Assembly: GCA_033807695.1 (NCBI GenBank)
Contig: CM066309.1
Span: 3,286,001 to 3,350,000, forward strand
Origin: Daedaleopsis sinensis
Lineage: Eukaryota; Basidiomycota; Agaricomycetes; Polyporales; Polyporaceae
DNA length: 64,000 bases
Reading direction: 5' to 3'
The notes under the pieces were generated by a model. That model made no database searches and was not told where the DNA came from. It saw only the letters and a program-made list of their open reading frames with translations. Position numbers and translations under genes: made by a program. Shown in pieces: positions 11,182 to 23,157 of the stretch (position 1 is its first letter; every line of letters starts with the position of its first letter).

Positions 11182-11508
11182 CTCTGTCAGACCCTACTAC
11201 TCCGCGCTCACAGCCTCACACAGTGCACCCCATCGCGGTTGTCCAGGTCGAGTACTCGCCAGTATCGAGGACGAGGAGATCGGCCTGCTAAAGGCCGCGC
11301 GCATGCTCGGCGTCGACATCCTCGCGTACTTCCTCCACACGCGCGGCTTTCTCACCGGCAGATTCGCGTGAGTATGTGCCCATATAATGTGCCGACACTT
11401 TTACTCCTCCAATATGTGGCCCTCGAGGACTTAGGCTCGGGGAACGATCTCCGGCGTATGGCCCCAAACCTCTTGCTCAAAACCTTCACGAACATACAAA
11501 ATGGGCAG
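11182..11508 (+). pseudogene. Aldo/keto reductase relic
   Basis: The translated pieces line up with the C-terminal half of fungal aldo/keto reductases, but in two frames. First comes HTVHPIAVVQVEYSP. After a lesion near 11256-11265 the next frame reads IEDEEIGLLKAARMLGVDIL, then RGFLTGRF and a stop. A third block (LEDLGSGNDLRRMAPN, at ~11420-11465) matches the loop before the last helices. The catalytic Tyr/Lys half is missing upstream and there is no intact start. This is a decayed fragment of an NADPH-dependent reductase gene; no intact copy is present in the window. Confidence 0.75.
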
Positions 11509-11887
11509 CAGGCTCGCCATGCTCGGTGAGAAGTACATGACAACGGAGGGGTAGTAAGTCACCCTCGCGTAGTTGCCCGCGCATGGCGGCGATGCGATAC
11601 CCATCCCTGATACGACGAAGATCGCTGTGAGTAGCTACTACTAGCGCGGCGTTAAAGGTGGATGATGGTAGAACGGTCGATTGGATGCACTCGACCTGCG
11701 CGAGCGAAGCCGCATGAAGGTGTATATATATGACGTGTACTACTTAACGGTCAGCGACTTTTGTGGACGGCACATCTCCAGAACTCGAGCCAAAAATGTC
11801 GCATAGACGAGTTCGTGCACCGTGACTTGGACAGGCAATAGTTGTCCGCGACATTATCGAGGCCGACCATAACCCCTGTACTGGAGG
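11509..11887. other. Intergenic region
   Basis: About 380 bp with nothing recognised. It lies between the reductase relic and the 3' end of the F-box-like pseudogene. Confidence 0.4.
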
Positions 11888-13397
11888 TTATATCTCCTCC
11901 AAGGCTTCTCCCAGGCGTCTACTAGTAGGCACGCGGCTGCTCAGTAAGACTGCTCCTGAAGTCTCTTGGGAAACAATCTCACCGTCATGTGGGTCCCGTT
12001 CGTCGGCGAGAAGGTTCAGACTGAAGATCTGCTGGATCTGGACGGGTAGCCCAGATATGTAACTCCTCCATAGCACCTCCAACTCCGCGCGCGAGCCGTG
12101 ATCGCGAGCATGTATCTGGAGCTGCTCCATACGGGGAAGACGTGTAAATGCGGAGATGACTTTGGAGTCGCTGAAAATGTCGATGAACTCTTCACGCTCC
12201 AGCTGATAAGGCCTATACTCTCTTCCCCGAGAGCTGTGATGTATGATGAGCTGCCGGTATGTAGATTTTGGATACTTTCCAGGGGGGGTTGTCGAGCCCC
12301 AAGGGTCCAGACTGATGGTGAGGTGTCGAAATGTAGCAAGTGCTGACTCGGATATGCCAGAGAGTAGGGATGTAAGGCCCGCACTTGATACTATCGGGGA
12401 GACTGGTGCTGTGCCTGACAACTCCATTTGTAATTCCAAGCTTTCCAAGCGTGAGATGGAAGACAAGTATCGCAGGAAATGATCTACCAAGTGATTATTC
12501 GCTGTCATTGTACGATCTCATATAACGCAAGGACTCGCTCTGAATCACTTACCATCAACATGAGGCTCCAAAGCAGGTAAAGCGCACGATAAATGAGTGA
12601 GATGGTTGAGATCTCCAAAGGCCCCCGAGACTGTAAACAGTTGCGATGATATGCGTGAATCGGGCTGTTCAAATGGACAGTGGAGGTTGCGTAAGTCCGA
12701 CCACTTGTGTACTAAGAATTCGTGTAGCGTTACTTCACTCACAGGTAGACACAAGCTCGTCAGGCAGCAAAGATCCCGTCTTGCTTTGAGTGTGGCGAGC
12801 AAATTAGCTAGATAGTCCCAGCCTAGCTCTTCTGAATCGTCTTTCCTGAGAGTCCAACGAGTTATGACGAGCTCCTCGAGGAGGGGGAAGGACCAGACGA
12901 AGCGAAAGAGCTCGGCGAAGTCACGGAATTGACTGTCGCGGAGTGTCAGCTGCGTGACCTGTCTGAACTGCATGGACGTTGGAGTAAATTGGCGAGTAAC
13001 ACTTGAAGGCGACACCGACTCCGAAGGTGAGACTGCGTAGACTGGGAAGGTACTGAGCTAGGAGTATGTATGGCACATAGGTGGAGTCCGGAGAAGTCGG
13101 GTCGACGATGAGCTCCTGCGTGTCGCGAGCTAGAGATGAGTGACCATGTAGAATCTGGACGAGAAGGATGCAGTCCTCGTAGCATGAGAGCTTGACATGC
13201 CTGTAGAGGTTGGTCCTCGCGCGAGGTAGCCACTCCGAGCACACAAGAGCACACGCTGCAAGTAGGGCGGGATAGGACCCATCGCCACATACGTCCATCA
13301 TGGTCTCGAATATATCCAGGTATAGGTGGGTTTGGTCCGGTTGAGTGGGTTTTAGTTTATGTTCTGTACGGATATGGGTCAGTATACCTAGACTCAT
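11888..13397 (-). pseudogene. F-box-like/LRR-like protein, copy 1 (frameshifted)
   Basis: Exon 1 starts at 13397 (or further upstream) and carries an F-box-like N-terminus: LDIFETMMDVCGDG, then ACALVCSEWLPRAR. An irregular LRR-like repeat region follows. An intron at 12552-12484 (69 bp) leads to a last exon ending at 11888. Near 12975 the frame changes: compared with the paralog at 37.6 kb, this copy lacks 2 nt between AACGTC and ATGCAG. The N-terminal frame therefore runs out soon after, while the rest (MQFRQVTQLTL to EALEEI) stays open in another frame. F-box proteins are substrate receptors of SCF ubiquitin ligases; this copy probably no longer makes a full product unless the shift is a sequencing error. 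Confidence 0.72.
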
Positions 13398-14601
13398 AAT
13401 GCACTGAGTCACTAGTCACAGAAAGACAGGTGACGTCTGATAAGACAACCTCGTAGCCCGAATTTGTAAGAAAGATTCATGATCATATTCACCTTGCTCT
13501 ACACTCCAAGAAGGGTATCGGACTATACCCCCATCGTAAAGAATATGCGAAACCTAGTTTGTGTCAAAGTCTTTAGTGTTAGCAGGGGTAGAGCTTACCA
13601 TGTTCGCGATACCTGATCACAGCGGGCATACTTGTACTAGTCTTTCCCACGCCGATTGGGGGGGGGCGTTGAGCGGAGAGGGGCGGAAATCTGCGCGTTT
13701 AATAAGGACTCAGCACGAATGCAGATATATGCTGTGAATAAGGTTTAGCAACATGCGGAGGAAACATTGTATGCAGTGCCTTCCTGGCCTCATGCAGGCG
13801 GTCCACATTCATCGAGTCAATGCCAGCTGCAGAGCGAACCGCTGAGTGACGGGTTTCGAGGGTTCGAACGACGGGTACAGCTTTAGCGGCGGCCTGCACA
13901 GGGTGGATGACGACGAAAGAAACGATCAGACCAAGCATTCGGCAAAAAGGCCCATCCGTCCGCCGCCAGTAGTAGCATTGAGGATACATACTCAACTGCG
14001 CACGGACAACAAGCGTCATAAACGCAGCTTAGGTGGACGCCCAGGATCAGGTTCCGAGGAGCCACCAGTCACATAGTTCGTAGAGGGTGCTGCTGGGAAA
14101 CCTGCAGTGCCCCTGAGGATGGTCATTGTCGTCATGAGCTTGAGGATGGCAGCGATTGATTTCGTGTAGGGATCGAAGATGTTGTGTGCGTGGGGAGGTA
14201 CCGGCATTTTGTTTTAATTAGAGTCGCGTTGTTCGAGCTGGCTCCATCTGATAGCCTTGTCACTACGTCGATCACTGTTGAACGTTGAACGTTGATGTCG
14301 AGCAAGCAAGTCTGTCGTGTTCGATGGTGATTTGAGTGTCTTGACAATCGTGCTTTGACCAGAAGGAAGCAGAGATCAAGACGCGGATAACATGAGATGT
14401 CAACTGTAGCCCACGTACATATCGCCATTGCCCTGCCACCCGTTGCATACCGTGGATGAGGGGGATAAAGGCCAGTCTAAGCATTCTCCGATACTTAAAA
14501 CGTACACGCCTCTCAGCGCCACGTCTCCCGAGCATACCTCTCCCGCCTGAAAACCTCTCTTGAACAGCGTAACGCAGGACGTTTGCGCCACGAACTCCGC
14601 C
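13398..14601. other. Intergenic region with one weak minus-strand frame
   Basis: About 1.2 kb between the F-box-like pseudogene and W-C-W copy A, which point away from each other. A minus-strand frame at 14207-14016 begins MPVPPHAHNIFDPYTKS and looks moderately protein-like, but it has no family match I can name and no convincing second exon, so it is not called as a gene. A short repeat TGAACGT occurs twice at ~14278-14292. Confidence 0.4.
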
Positions 14602-15196
14602 ATGCACTCACCGGCTCACTCAAACACCGGTGACAAGCCAGCGACTACTGACACGGGTCACGCCCGCGTATACCTCCTCGTCTACCCGCCCCGCAGCCAG
14701 GACGCGAGGCCGAGAGGCCAAGGCCTGCACTGGGGCATCGGCTGGCCTGAGCCTGAGTCCGGGGTGCGCAAAGGGCGCTGGACGTACATCCACCTCGACC
14801 TGCGGACGTCCGGAGACGACGTCGGCGCGCGGCCTCAGTACTGTGCCTACTGCGGTGCACAGACTCAGAATGCGGACGGGGCGATGGTGGGGCCGAGGGC
14901 GTGCGCGCTGGGCCGGATGAGCGTGGTCGCGCGGAACCGCATCGAGGAGATTGCGCGGGGGGCGCCGGTGTGCGCAGCGCCGGGCGGCCTGTGGACATGC
15001 CAGAACTGGGCGATGGGCGTACTGTGGAGGATGGAGGACGAAGGGATCGTCTCGCGGAGGGTGTTGGAGGACGCGGTTGCGTGTGCGTATCACGGTGCGT
15101 GCTTGAACTTCGTGTTCGCTGCTGCTCCCTTGGGTGAGACACATTACACCAGGCTGATTCACATGTATTGCAGCATGGAACGATGTTCTCCAGTGA
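14602..15196 (+). CDS. W-C-W family protein, copy A (unnamed fungal family)
   Basis: Exon 1 (14602-15094) and a 23-bp terminal exon (15174-15196), joined over a 79-bp intron in phase 1, give 171 residues ending AWNDVLQ. ATG 14602 is the first in frame. Blocks shared with copies B, C and D of this window: RVYLLVYPP (strand), LHWGIGW, a spacer, YCAYCGAQT, LGRM...RNRIEEIARGAPV, and the invariant GLWTCQNWAMGVL. An early His-Trp followed ~100 residues later by W-[ST]-C-x-x-W recalls the His-then-Cys order of permuted papain-like folds and fungal DUF6914-type proteins; this is inference. No signal peptide or membrane helix is seen, so it is probably cytosolic. Function is unknown. Confidence 0.68.
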
Positions 15197-15240
15197 GAGA
15201 ATATCGAAGGGTTACTCACTAGTAGTGGACCGAGTCTGAA

Positions 15241-15402
15241 AGGCAATCAGGCAGATGGACAACAAGTCCTAACGAGCCTTCATCGAGACAGAGATGCGGT
15301 GCTGAACTCCTGCCACGCGACGACACATTGACAACCCCATGGACGTTCATCTCGTTCCCAAGGCCATCAGACAGATAGACAACAAGACCTAACGGGCCTT
15401 CA
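15241..15402. repeat. Two 42-bp imperfect direct repeats, 120 bp apart
   Basis: 15241-15282 and 15361-15402 match at 37 of 42 positions by eye, including AACAAG[TA]CCTAACG. The 78 bp between them are not repeated. They lie just downstream of W-C-W copy A. Confidence 0.8.
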
Positions 15403-18400
15403 CCTTCCTCCTCCTCATGGGGACAGAGACGTATCGGCCCAGGGAAGGCAACAGACGGGGATGTTGGGCGTACGGAATCAAGAGAGCTGAGAGGGTGCAG
15501 TTACAAAAAGATGGACACGTGATTTGGAGGAGGCGCCTAGTACGTATGGTGACGGCGGTTGACTGTCGACCGACCAATTGTCACTCTCTTTCTACCACTC
15601 CGGGCATGTCGATGCAGTCAATGATGAATCTTCGAAGCCCCGCGCATCCTGGAAAGCATATTCGTTTGCGTCTCTACTACATATCTTGAGTTTTTCTGAT
15701 CGAATATTGGCCGTGTCAACCCATCAGTTGCCTCTTCAAGACTACCACGGTTGACGGCGAATTCGTCCCATCAACCCAGCCGACGTGGAAGCCGGAGCAG
15801 CGTCCATGAATGTGAACTTCGAACCTGGCGCACAAATGAAATTCATAACAGCAACTCATCGAAAATCCCGCGCATCTCGCGGGAGATGTCATGTCTCGTA
15901 GCAGCCTGTAGCAGGACGCTCCCACAAGGCCATGTTCACGCTTTGGCAGATTCTCCCTTTCCTTGTCTTCACTAACAAGTGTGTTCATCTAGTCGTATCA
16001 GAAAACGAACTGCCATTTTACGACTTTCCCGCCACCTCAGAACTCTCGCAGGTAACGTTGGCATGTCTTGGTACGTCCATTCTTCTACGCCCGCAAGTCG
16101 GGTGCGATCTACTACTACGCGACACGTAACCCTTACCTAGTACCATTTGTATCACCCATAGCTTCACAGGAACCTGTCTCGGCATGGCGCTGTACTATCT
16201 ACCGTGACGCTAGTCGTAGCACTTTAGCTCGAGCAAGCTCTCCATCGCGGACTCTTTCCACACGAACAGGCACGAGGCGCAGGCGTCCCACGACGCAGAA
16301 GGGGCGACAACCAGCTTCCACTCTCTGCAGCAGCCAGCCATCTGATCCCGCGCTGGTCTTAGTGGTCTGTGTCGAGACTGGGACTTCGCTCGCGTACCTG
16401 TGCGATTGCGCGCAAGGCGGAGAGGGTGTGTGCATCCGGCGTTCTTCTCCAACTCCGTCTCTATGCCTGGTCCTCCTTCACATCCTATCGCAGACGATCG
16501 CCGTTATCGGCCGCCTCATCGGCCACACTCGTTCTTGGACTCACTTATCGCTATTGCCTCCATGTCGGCACCGGCTTGCTTCTTGCTGCTCTGCTCCCAC
16601 GGCCGCCTCACTGGATCTGGTCCACTACTTGTCCTATGACCGGCCGCTGCACTGACGGTGTCTTTCCCTTGTAGGCGTTCTTGACGTTCAAGACGCCCGA
16701 ATATCCTCGGCGACATACTAGATCCTAGACAGATACTTACCGGCACTAAGTATTTGCACCATGGATGTCACCACTAGCCACAGCTCGCTGCTGCCCACCA
16801 TGCTGGAGGTGGAACGAAGCGATCATGTCTCTCCTTGTTGTCTACACATCAAGCTATATTCGCATTGGGGAACATGGAATGACGCCGAGCACAAGTCCAG
16901 CGCCGTGCGGCGTGACTGCAATGAAAGCCCTCCTTACCGCCGCTGTGGGGAAAACCATTATCGTCACCCCACGTCTTCTTCCGATCTTTCGGACCCTTCT
17001 TCCCTGCACGAGCACGCCCCATCATGTTAACCTCGCATCCGCCGCTCGTCCAACGCGCTTGCTCAAGATCCCCTCTCCATGTGGTCCCCACTTCCCCCGC
17101 TGCTAGCGCGGCGCACATTCGCATATCCAGCGTAATTTCACTGTAGCGTTCCTACCCTTGAGCCTCTCCAACATGGTCCTGCCGCCCCGACGCTCCACCG
17201 CCCCCGAATCCAGCGCACACCGCCTGGGAACGAACATGCTCGCAGTGCAAGCTCCTTCCGTGTAATTCCCCTCCTTCCCCACGCAGACTCTTCTATGACA
17301 TCCCTACCAGCTCGCCGGCCTCAGCGGAGCGCGGGCCCGCAGTGCACCCATCCCGGAAAGACAGGCCCGACTCTCCTCTATCTCTCACGATTACTGAGCG
17401 ATAGGTACGTATGCGGGGTTACTTCCACGTGCGGCGTGCGCTCATCGCCTTCCAGTCACGAACTCGAACGCGAACTCGATCCTTGCGTATATCGCGAAGC
17501 GGCACCGTGGCAGAAGAAGGGGCCTTGTCCATAGGTGGCCGCAACTCAATCTCTATCATCCACAGCCGAGGTGTCATCATGATGCAGACCGTTGCATTCG
17601 AAGGCGACGCAGCACCGCTGAGGCCGAGTCTGCTTGGCTCAATGGACCGTCGTTGACGGACAGTCATCACGGCACCTATGTACGAGTCAAGACGGACAGC
17701 TCTCGGCGCCCGCACCACGCTTCGATCGCACCCCTTACGTGGAGGCGGCGACCGCACGAGATGAGAAGCAAGAGCCAGGCTGGCAGCGGCAGCTGTCATT
17801 GGCAGCCACACCCTGTGAGCCACGCACGAACGCACGACGCGCCGCGTCTTTGGAAACGGAGAACGTCATTCGAGCGTCAACAGGAACAGAGCAGACGAGG
17901 GCGCGTCCATAGGGTTTCGTGATTGTGGATATCCACTCGAACCGTGGTCGTTCGACGCTGGCCAGACGGTGAGCGGGCCAATCGCAGCGCCCTCAGCTCT
18001 CCGACCCACCTTCGGCTGAGCACCGTCTTGTCGGCCACTGTGGATACTCGGCACTGATGCAAGACAATGCATGCAGGACCCCCTTCGGCCTCTCTTCGTC
18101 CGTCACGGCAACCGCCCACCCAGGCAGACTCCTACCGATGTCCGTCGGCTTACACCCCACGGGGCTGCAACAGCTCCATGCACCCGTCAGACGTGCCGCT
18201 TCCCCTCCCGTCGTCGCCAGCCTCGTGTCGATCCCATCCCGTCCGACGCTGCACCTGCAGGAACCGTTCGCGTCCTGGCACGGTCCACAGTTCGCCGCCG
18301 GCGTGTAAGCAGCGTCGCTCGAGTTCGCTGCCGCAGCGGACGCGCACTCGCACTCGCCCTGCTGGAGCCAGGACCCTGTACCCGTCGCTCCTAGCGCTTC

Positions 18401-21284
18401 GGCGAGCTGCGGCGTTCCTCCCAGTTGCCGCGAGTTCTCGTCCGCGTCTGTGTCCTCGCTCGCCTCCTCAGTTCTCGGTTTCCGCTCTCACTCTCGTTCT
18501 CGCACAGTAGCTCCCCCGCACGGCGCGCGCGCAAGCCGCTGCCGTAAGCCCTGCGCTTCGAGGTCCTCGCCTCCGTGCGTCCGGTGCATCGTGCGCTTCG
18601 ATCGCGGTGCTGCTGGAGCTTGAAGCTTATGGTGTATGGCCCGTGGCCCGTGGCCCGAAGCCCGAGGCCACAGTCCGCGGTGCTCCCTCCTGCCTATTCT
18701 CGTCCTCGCCGAAACTCGCAAGTCGCCTCCCGCATCCTGCGGATGCGCCCGTGCGTGCCTACGGGCGTGCTCGCACAAGGCTCGGATAAGACTGCGTAGG
18801 CTATAGCTGTAGGCTGAGAGACGACGTCGTCGATCGGCTCTGCAGCAGCCCGTCGGAACGGCGCCTGTCTGACGTGACCAGCACGCACACTGCACCCAAT
18901 TGCATCTGTGCCCCGGGCCCCTGCAGAGCCTTAGCAAGGCGCCCGTGCTTCTCCTCAGCCCCCAGCGACGAGGGCCCTCGGTCGGCCGTCGTAGAGAGGC
19001 GGATGCCCGTCTCGCCCGCCGGACGCGGAGAGATGCGAGAAGGTGGAGATATGGGAAGGCGGAGCTCCCGGGTCCTGTACGATCGCACCCTGCTATCGCC
19101 GCCCTCGCCGCCGCGGCGAGCAGACGGGTGTGCGGGTGTGTGGCCGAGGCGTGCGTCAGAGAAGGGGTACCCGGCGAGGATGCGCGCTGCGAACCCATGG
19201 TCAACCCGAGGGTGCATACGACTCGGTGCATGTCTATGCCAAGTACGGGTGCGTTGCATCTCGAAGTTCAAGCCTGGGGTCTAACCGCCCAGTGTGGTGG
19301 ACGGGCCGACTCTCTGAAGCGATCGTTCTGTGAAGGTGACGGCGGCCCAGGAGGCGTGGATGTGCTATACTATGATGTATATGCATATGCACGCCGCGAG
19401 TATGGTACCGATTCCATGTCTGGTTCTGAACCCTGTTGAAGCTTGAGGTAAGTGTACTACTGCTCACGTCAGTACGGAGAAGTTGGAGCGGCGAATAATG
19501 CCCCCCCGCGCGGACGATGCATTATGACGCGCTGACGAAGCTTAGTACGTACAAATCGACATTCCATACCACCGCTGAGTCTTTCCTTTACTCACCTAAC
19601 TGGTTACTTACTTGATGTTGGTCGTCCAACCCAGTGATATCCGACCATCTACTCCTAGGCATTGCGCCCACGGAACACCACCCTGCCGATAAATCTCTTC
19701 TATCGAACAAATGCAACAGAATCAGCATCAAGACGTCGCACATGTACAGCGGCGCGTAGACGTTGCATGACTAAAAGTCACCGATGCTTACCACCAAACT
19801 AACTCCCGCCGCCCGTCCGTCCAGCCGATCAAGTTCACGGGGGCCGTCGTGCCTCTGTTGGACAAGGTACTAGTTCGATCTATTAGAATCCTTGCTCGTC
19901 CTGACCGTTAACGGCGACATTGCTATGACATAAAAATAGCCAAATGATCGATGAAGATCCGAATCCCCTTGCCCCCAGGGCCCAACCAGCCCCCAACTCT
20001 CCCATCCTACTAGTTAGGACGGCCTTACCGCTATTGTTGTAGGCCTCCGTCTGGTACACGGCCTCGACATGGTGCCCGCCCAAACTCAAACACGGACGTC
20101 GTATGTCACACGCTGGTTGCACGATTTTCGGGCAATCGACATTCGCAACTCGCATACATCTACTATGCCAGATCCACCACTGCGGAACCTAGCCAGACAC
20201 AAACACAGGAGCACGCATGTGCAGTACACCCACGGATCTCAGCGAAATGCAGTGCATTCCCGAGCAAGGAGCATCCCCACTCAGACTGCTCAACCAAACA
20301 CCTCCCAGCTTCTCGACTCGAGCACCGTGCGCGCGGCCGGGGAAGTGGCAAGACGGCGTCTTGACGCAGCCCGGAAATTGCCTCCGGCAGCGCACACGCG
20401 CCCCGCGCAGCTTCGAAATGAAGTCATCCCCCACACCATTTCCCGCTTCCTGCCGTTTCCTGCGCACACGCCGTGGCCGTAGCCAGCGCAGAAGTGCGAG
20501 AATGAGGCCAGAAGCCCACAGCCGTCCGCTCTGTCGATCGCGGCGTGCGGTCGCGGGGTGTGCGTCCAAGATCCGCAAGTATCTTTGTTCGTCTCCTCGA
20601 TCTCATACACTAGTAGCAGTTTTGACACATGTGGTTCAGATACAGATGCAGATAGAAGCATCCGCGACTCCGGTGGGAGGGCTGAGCACGGGGACGGCAA
20701 GCACCAGGCGCGCTGGCCATAGCCGGCGAACCACGACCGACGTCCAAGTAGAGTAGGAGTAAGCAAACGTCAACGGTCCTTCCGCGAGCGGGCTGGTCCG
20801 TTTCTGAGCGTGGATCGGAGGTACGCATCTCTCGAGTCCCCGCACGTTCTCGTCCTTGTTGACGTTCACATCAACGTCGAACGCATCGGTAGAGGGCCCA
20901 GCTTCCACTTCCTCCCCACCCCCACTCCTCAGGCTCGCGCGTACACAGCTCTCTTGACACGCTGCTGACTGCAGAACCCCGCAGCCTCACACGCTCGACA
21001 CGGCCCATGATCAACGTGTAGTGATGACACGCACCACTGCGCATGCGACATACCCTCTGCGGTGTGCAACATCGACAATTCGCGAGCACTTACCCGTCAC
21101 GCGCCCCCATCTGGCCACACCGCGGGAAGCCGCCGCCTCCCCCACACTCACACCCTGTGGCCCAGCGTTCTCAGGCCCGGATCTCGCGAGTCGCGCACGC
21201 GCACGCGTCCTACTTACTGCCAGATGAGGATGGGCACCCCAAGCTAGTACTCACCACGAGTGCCGGTCAGTCCTGGCATCAATC

Positions 21285-21302
21285 TGGCATTGGCATTGGC
21301 AT
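21285..21302. repeat. (TGGCAT)3 tandem repeat
   Basis: Three perfect 6-bp units in the gene-free stretch. Confidence 0.85.
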
Positions 21303-21384
21303 CTTCTGGCACCGCGCCTCGACGTATGCGTACGTGCACAGTATCTATATCAATATCCGCGCACATCCAGGCTCCGGACGCACT

Positions 21385-21402
21385 CAATTCCAATTCCAAT
21401 TC
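21385..21402. repeat. (CAATTC)3 tandem repeat
   Basis: Three perfect 6-bp units about 100 bp from the preceding 6-bp tandem block. Confidence 0.85.
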
Positions 21403-21800
21403 CAGGTCGCCGCCGCTCTTCCCCCGACGGCGCAGTGGCTCCGAGTCGCACTGGGCTTTCGGACGGCGTCCGCAAGCATCCCACCTCCTAGCTCCTGGAC
21501 GGATCTCGAGCTCCGAGCCAACCCCCCGGTGCGTGCGTGTCGTGCGCAAGAAGATAAAGACAAGTTCTAGGAAAGTGAAGAGTCCGCCACCCCGCTCCGC
21601 CACCCCGCTGCACGATGCACGATGCACATGCATGTGCACACTAGCAGAAGGAACGTCCGACTTCGCGCGCGCAAGCGCCGCGGACGGGCTCCCGCGCCAA
21701 CGAGTTCCTGCAAACCGCACGTACCCGTACCGGCCACTGGAACTTCGACGCTTCGCCGTGCCGTCCCGGGTGCGCATGGTCTGCGGTGACGGTAACGATG

Positions 21801-21840
21801 ACGGGTGCGGGTGCGGGGACGGGGACGGGTGCGGGTGCGG
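21801..21840. repeat. GGGTGC/GGGGAC tandem block
   Basis: Alternating 6-bp units GGGTGC and GGGGAC form a G-rich strand with several G runs. It could form a quadruplex. Confidence 0.7.
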
Positions 21841-22081
21841 TGGTCCGCGCCAGCACGAACCCCGGCTGGTGGCCATCTGTGGCCCGGGCACGCAGACGGC
21901 GCCGAGTCGAAGCACAATAAGTTGATGTCCACCGCGGCCGTCCGTTGTGATATGTCTATGTCCTTGCTGTACTTACGGTGCACGGAATGCGGAATCCTAC
22001 GGGGGTGCTCGAGCCGTCTGATCATCGATAATGCACCACGCCACGAGCAGGGCCGGCCGGCTACGTGTGACTGCAAGCAGT

Positions 22082-22178
22082 ACTCAGTACTCAGAACTCA
22101 GAACTCAGTACTCAGAACTCAGCTCGCGCCTGGAGCCTTGCGCTTGAGCACTTAAGTACTTGAGCACTTGAGTACTTA
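22082..22178. repeat. ACTCAG and CACTT/GTACTT repeat blocks
   Basis: 22082-22122 is built from ACTCAG units joined by A or T. 22145-22178 repeats TGAGCACTT and AGTACTT and can pair with itself. Both look like stepwise slippage duplications. Confidence 0.75.
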
Positions 22179-22480
22179 CGGTCGGTCGGACGCAGGAGGA
22201 CGCAGGGAGCACGCTCGCACGCGGCACGCTCGCACGCCAGGACAAGACAAGACAAGTGCAGAACGCCTCGATTAATAGGTACGCGTATCTTTTTGCCTCT
22301 CTCGGGCGCGGGGTGCTGCTAGCTATAGCTATAGTACATGTGGGGGAGGCTCCGTGCGCGGCAGGTGCGGGGTGTGGTGCGGGGTGGGTGCGGGTGCGGG
22401 GATCCGGAGTGGAGGGATCACGGCGGGGGCGGGGCAGGGTTCAAGTAGGGTGGAGAGAGGTTCAAGTAGGGAGGAGAGGA

Positions 22481-22518
22481 GCAGGGAGGAGCAGGGAGGA
22501 GCAGGGAGGAGCAGGGAG
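22481..22518. repeat. (GCAGGGAGGA) tandem repeat
   Basis: Nearly four 10-bp units within a purine-rich strand that continues with breaks to about 22740 (GAGATA, GACAGA and GAGA units). Confidence 0.8.
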
Positions 22519-22821
22519 GGAGGGAGGAGATGGCCAATATGCGAATGCGAGAATGGACAGGACCGGCGCGCGCACGGCGGGCGGTCAGTAAGTACCGAGG
22601 TAGAGAGATAGAGAGATAGACGAGCGGGATCGAGCGATGGAAGAGACAGAGACAGAGACAGATGATAGATGATAGACGACGGACAGACTCGAGTAATAGA
22701 GAGAGATAGAAAGAGAGAGAAAGAGAGAGAGACGCACGGACAGCAGGGGAACGAGCACGAGCACGGAGATTATACAGATACAGCGAACGCCGGCCCTCTC
22801 CGCAAGAGGCCGTGCGATACC

Positions 22822-22842
22822 GTCGTCGTCGTCGTCGTCGTC
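22822..22842. repeat. (GTC)7 microsatellite
   Basis: Seven perfect GTC triplets about 315 bp from the bHLH stop codon. Confidence 0.9.
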
Positions 22843-23157
22843 GAGAGAGCACGGGCGGGCAAATTGAAACAGTAGATGCGGGCGCGGATGAGATCGAGCA
22901 AGATGGGCGCAGGCGGCCGGGGAAGAGGGATGTGGGGAGACGTGCCGTGCCCCACCCGTCAGCCGGGCGGGGGGACAGCATTCTTCAGGTCCTGACAGCG
23001 GAGAACGGGAACGGCGGGCATGGACATAGCGGGCATGGGTCATAGGTCATAGCAGGGCGTCCGGACAAATGGGGCAAGGCAAGGCAAGGCAGGGCGAAAG
23101 GAAGGGCACGGGCAGGAACACGGGCACGAACACGAGAGGGAGGGCGGCGGCAGGAGA

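Larger units (their letters stand above)
15403..23157. other. Gene-free region downstream of the bHLH gene
   Basis: Nearly 8 kb without a gene I can support. Many long open frames occur on both strands because the DNA is GC-rich, but their translations are dominated by Arg, Pro, Ser, Ala and Cys, overlap each other in several frames, and show no domain, no paired splice sites in phase and no similarity to known families. The right half (21-23 kb) is full of short tandem duplications and purine runs, some listed separately. It could contain long UTRs or non-coding transcripts of the bHLH gene. Confidence 0.55.

Noticed and set aside
14016..14207. Small minus-strand gene starting MPVPPHAHNIFDPY
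   Set aside because: Only 63 codons, no second exon in phase and no recognisable family; kept as a note in the intergenic entry.
16068..16655. A 195-codon frame in the downstream desert
   Set aside because: No domain, low-complexity composition, and equally long frames overlap it on both strands.
22600..22740. CRISPR-like or satellite array
   Set aside because: The GAGA/GATA units are simple purine repeats with no spacer-repeat structure, and CRISPR arrays are not expected in a fungal nucleus.
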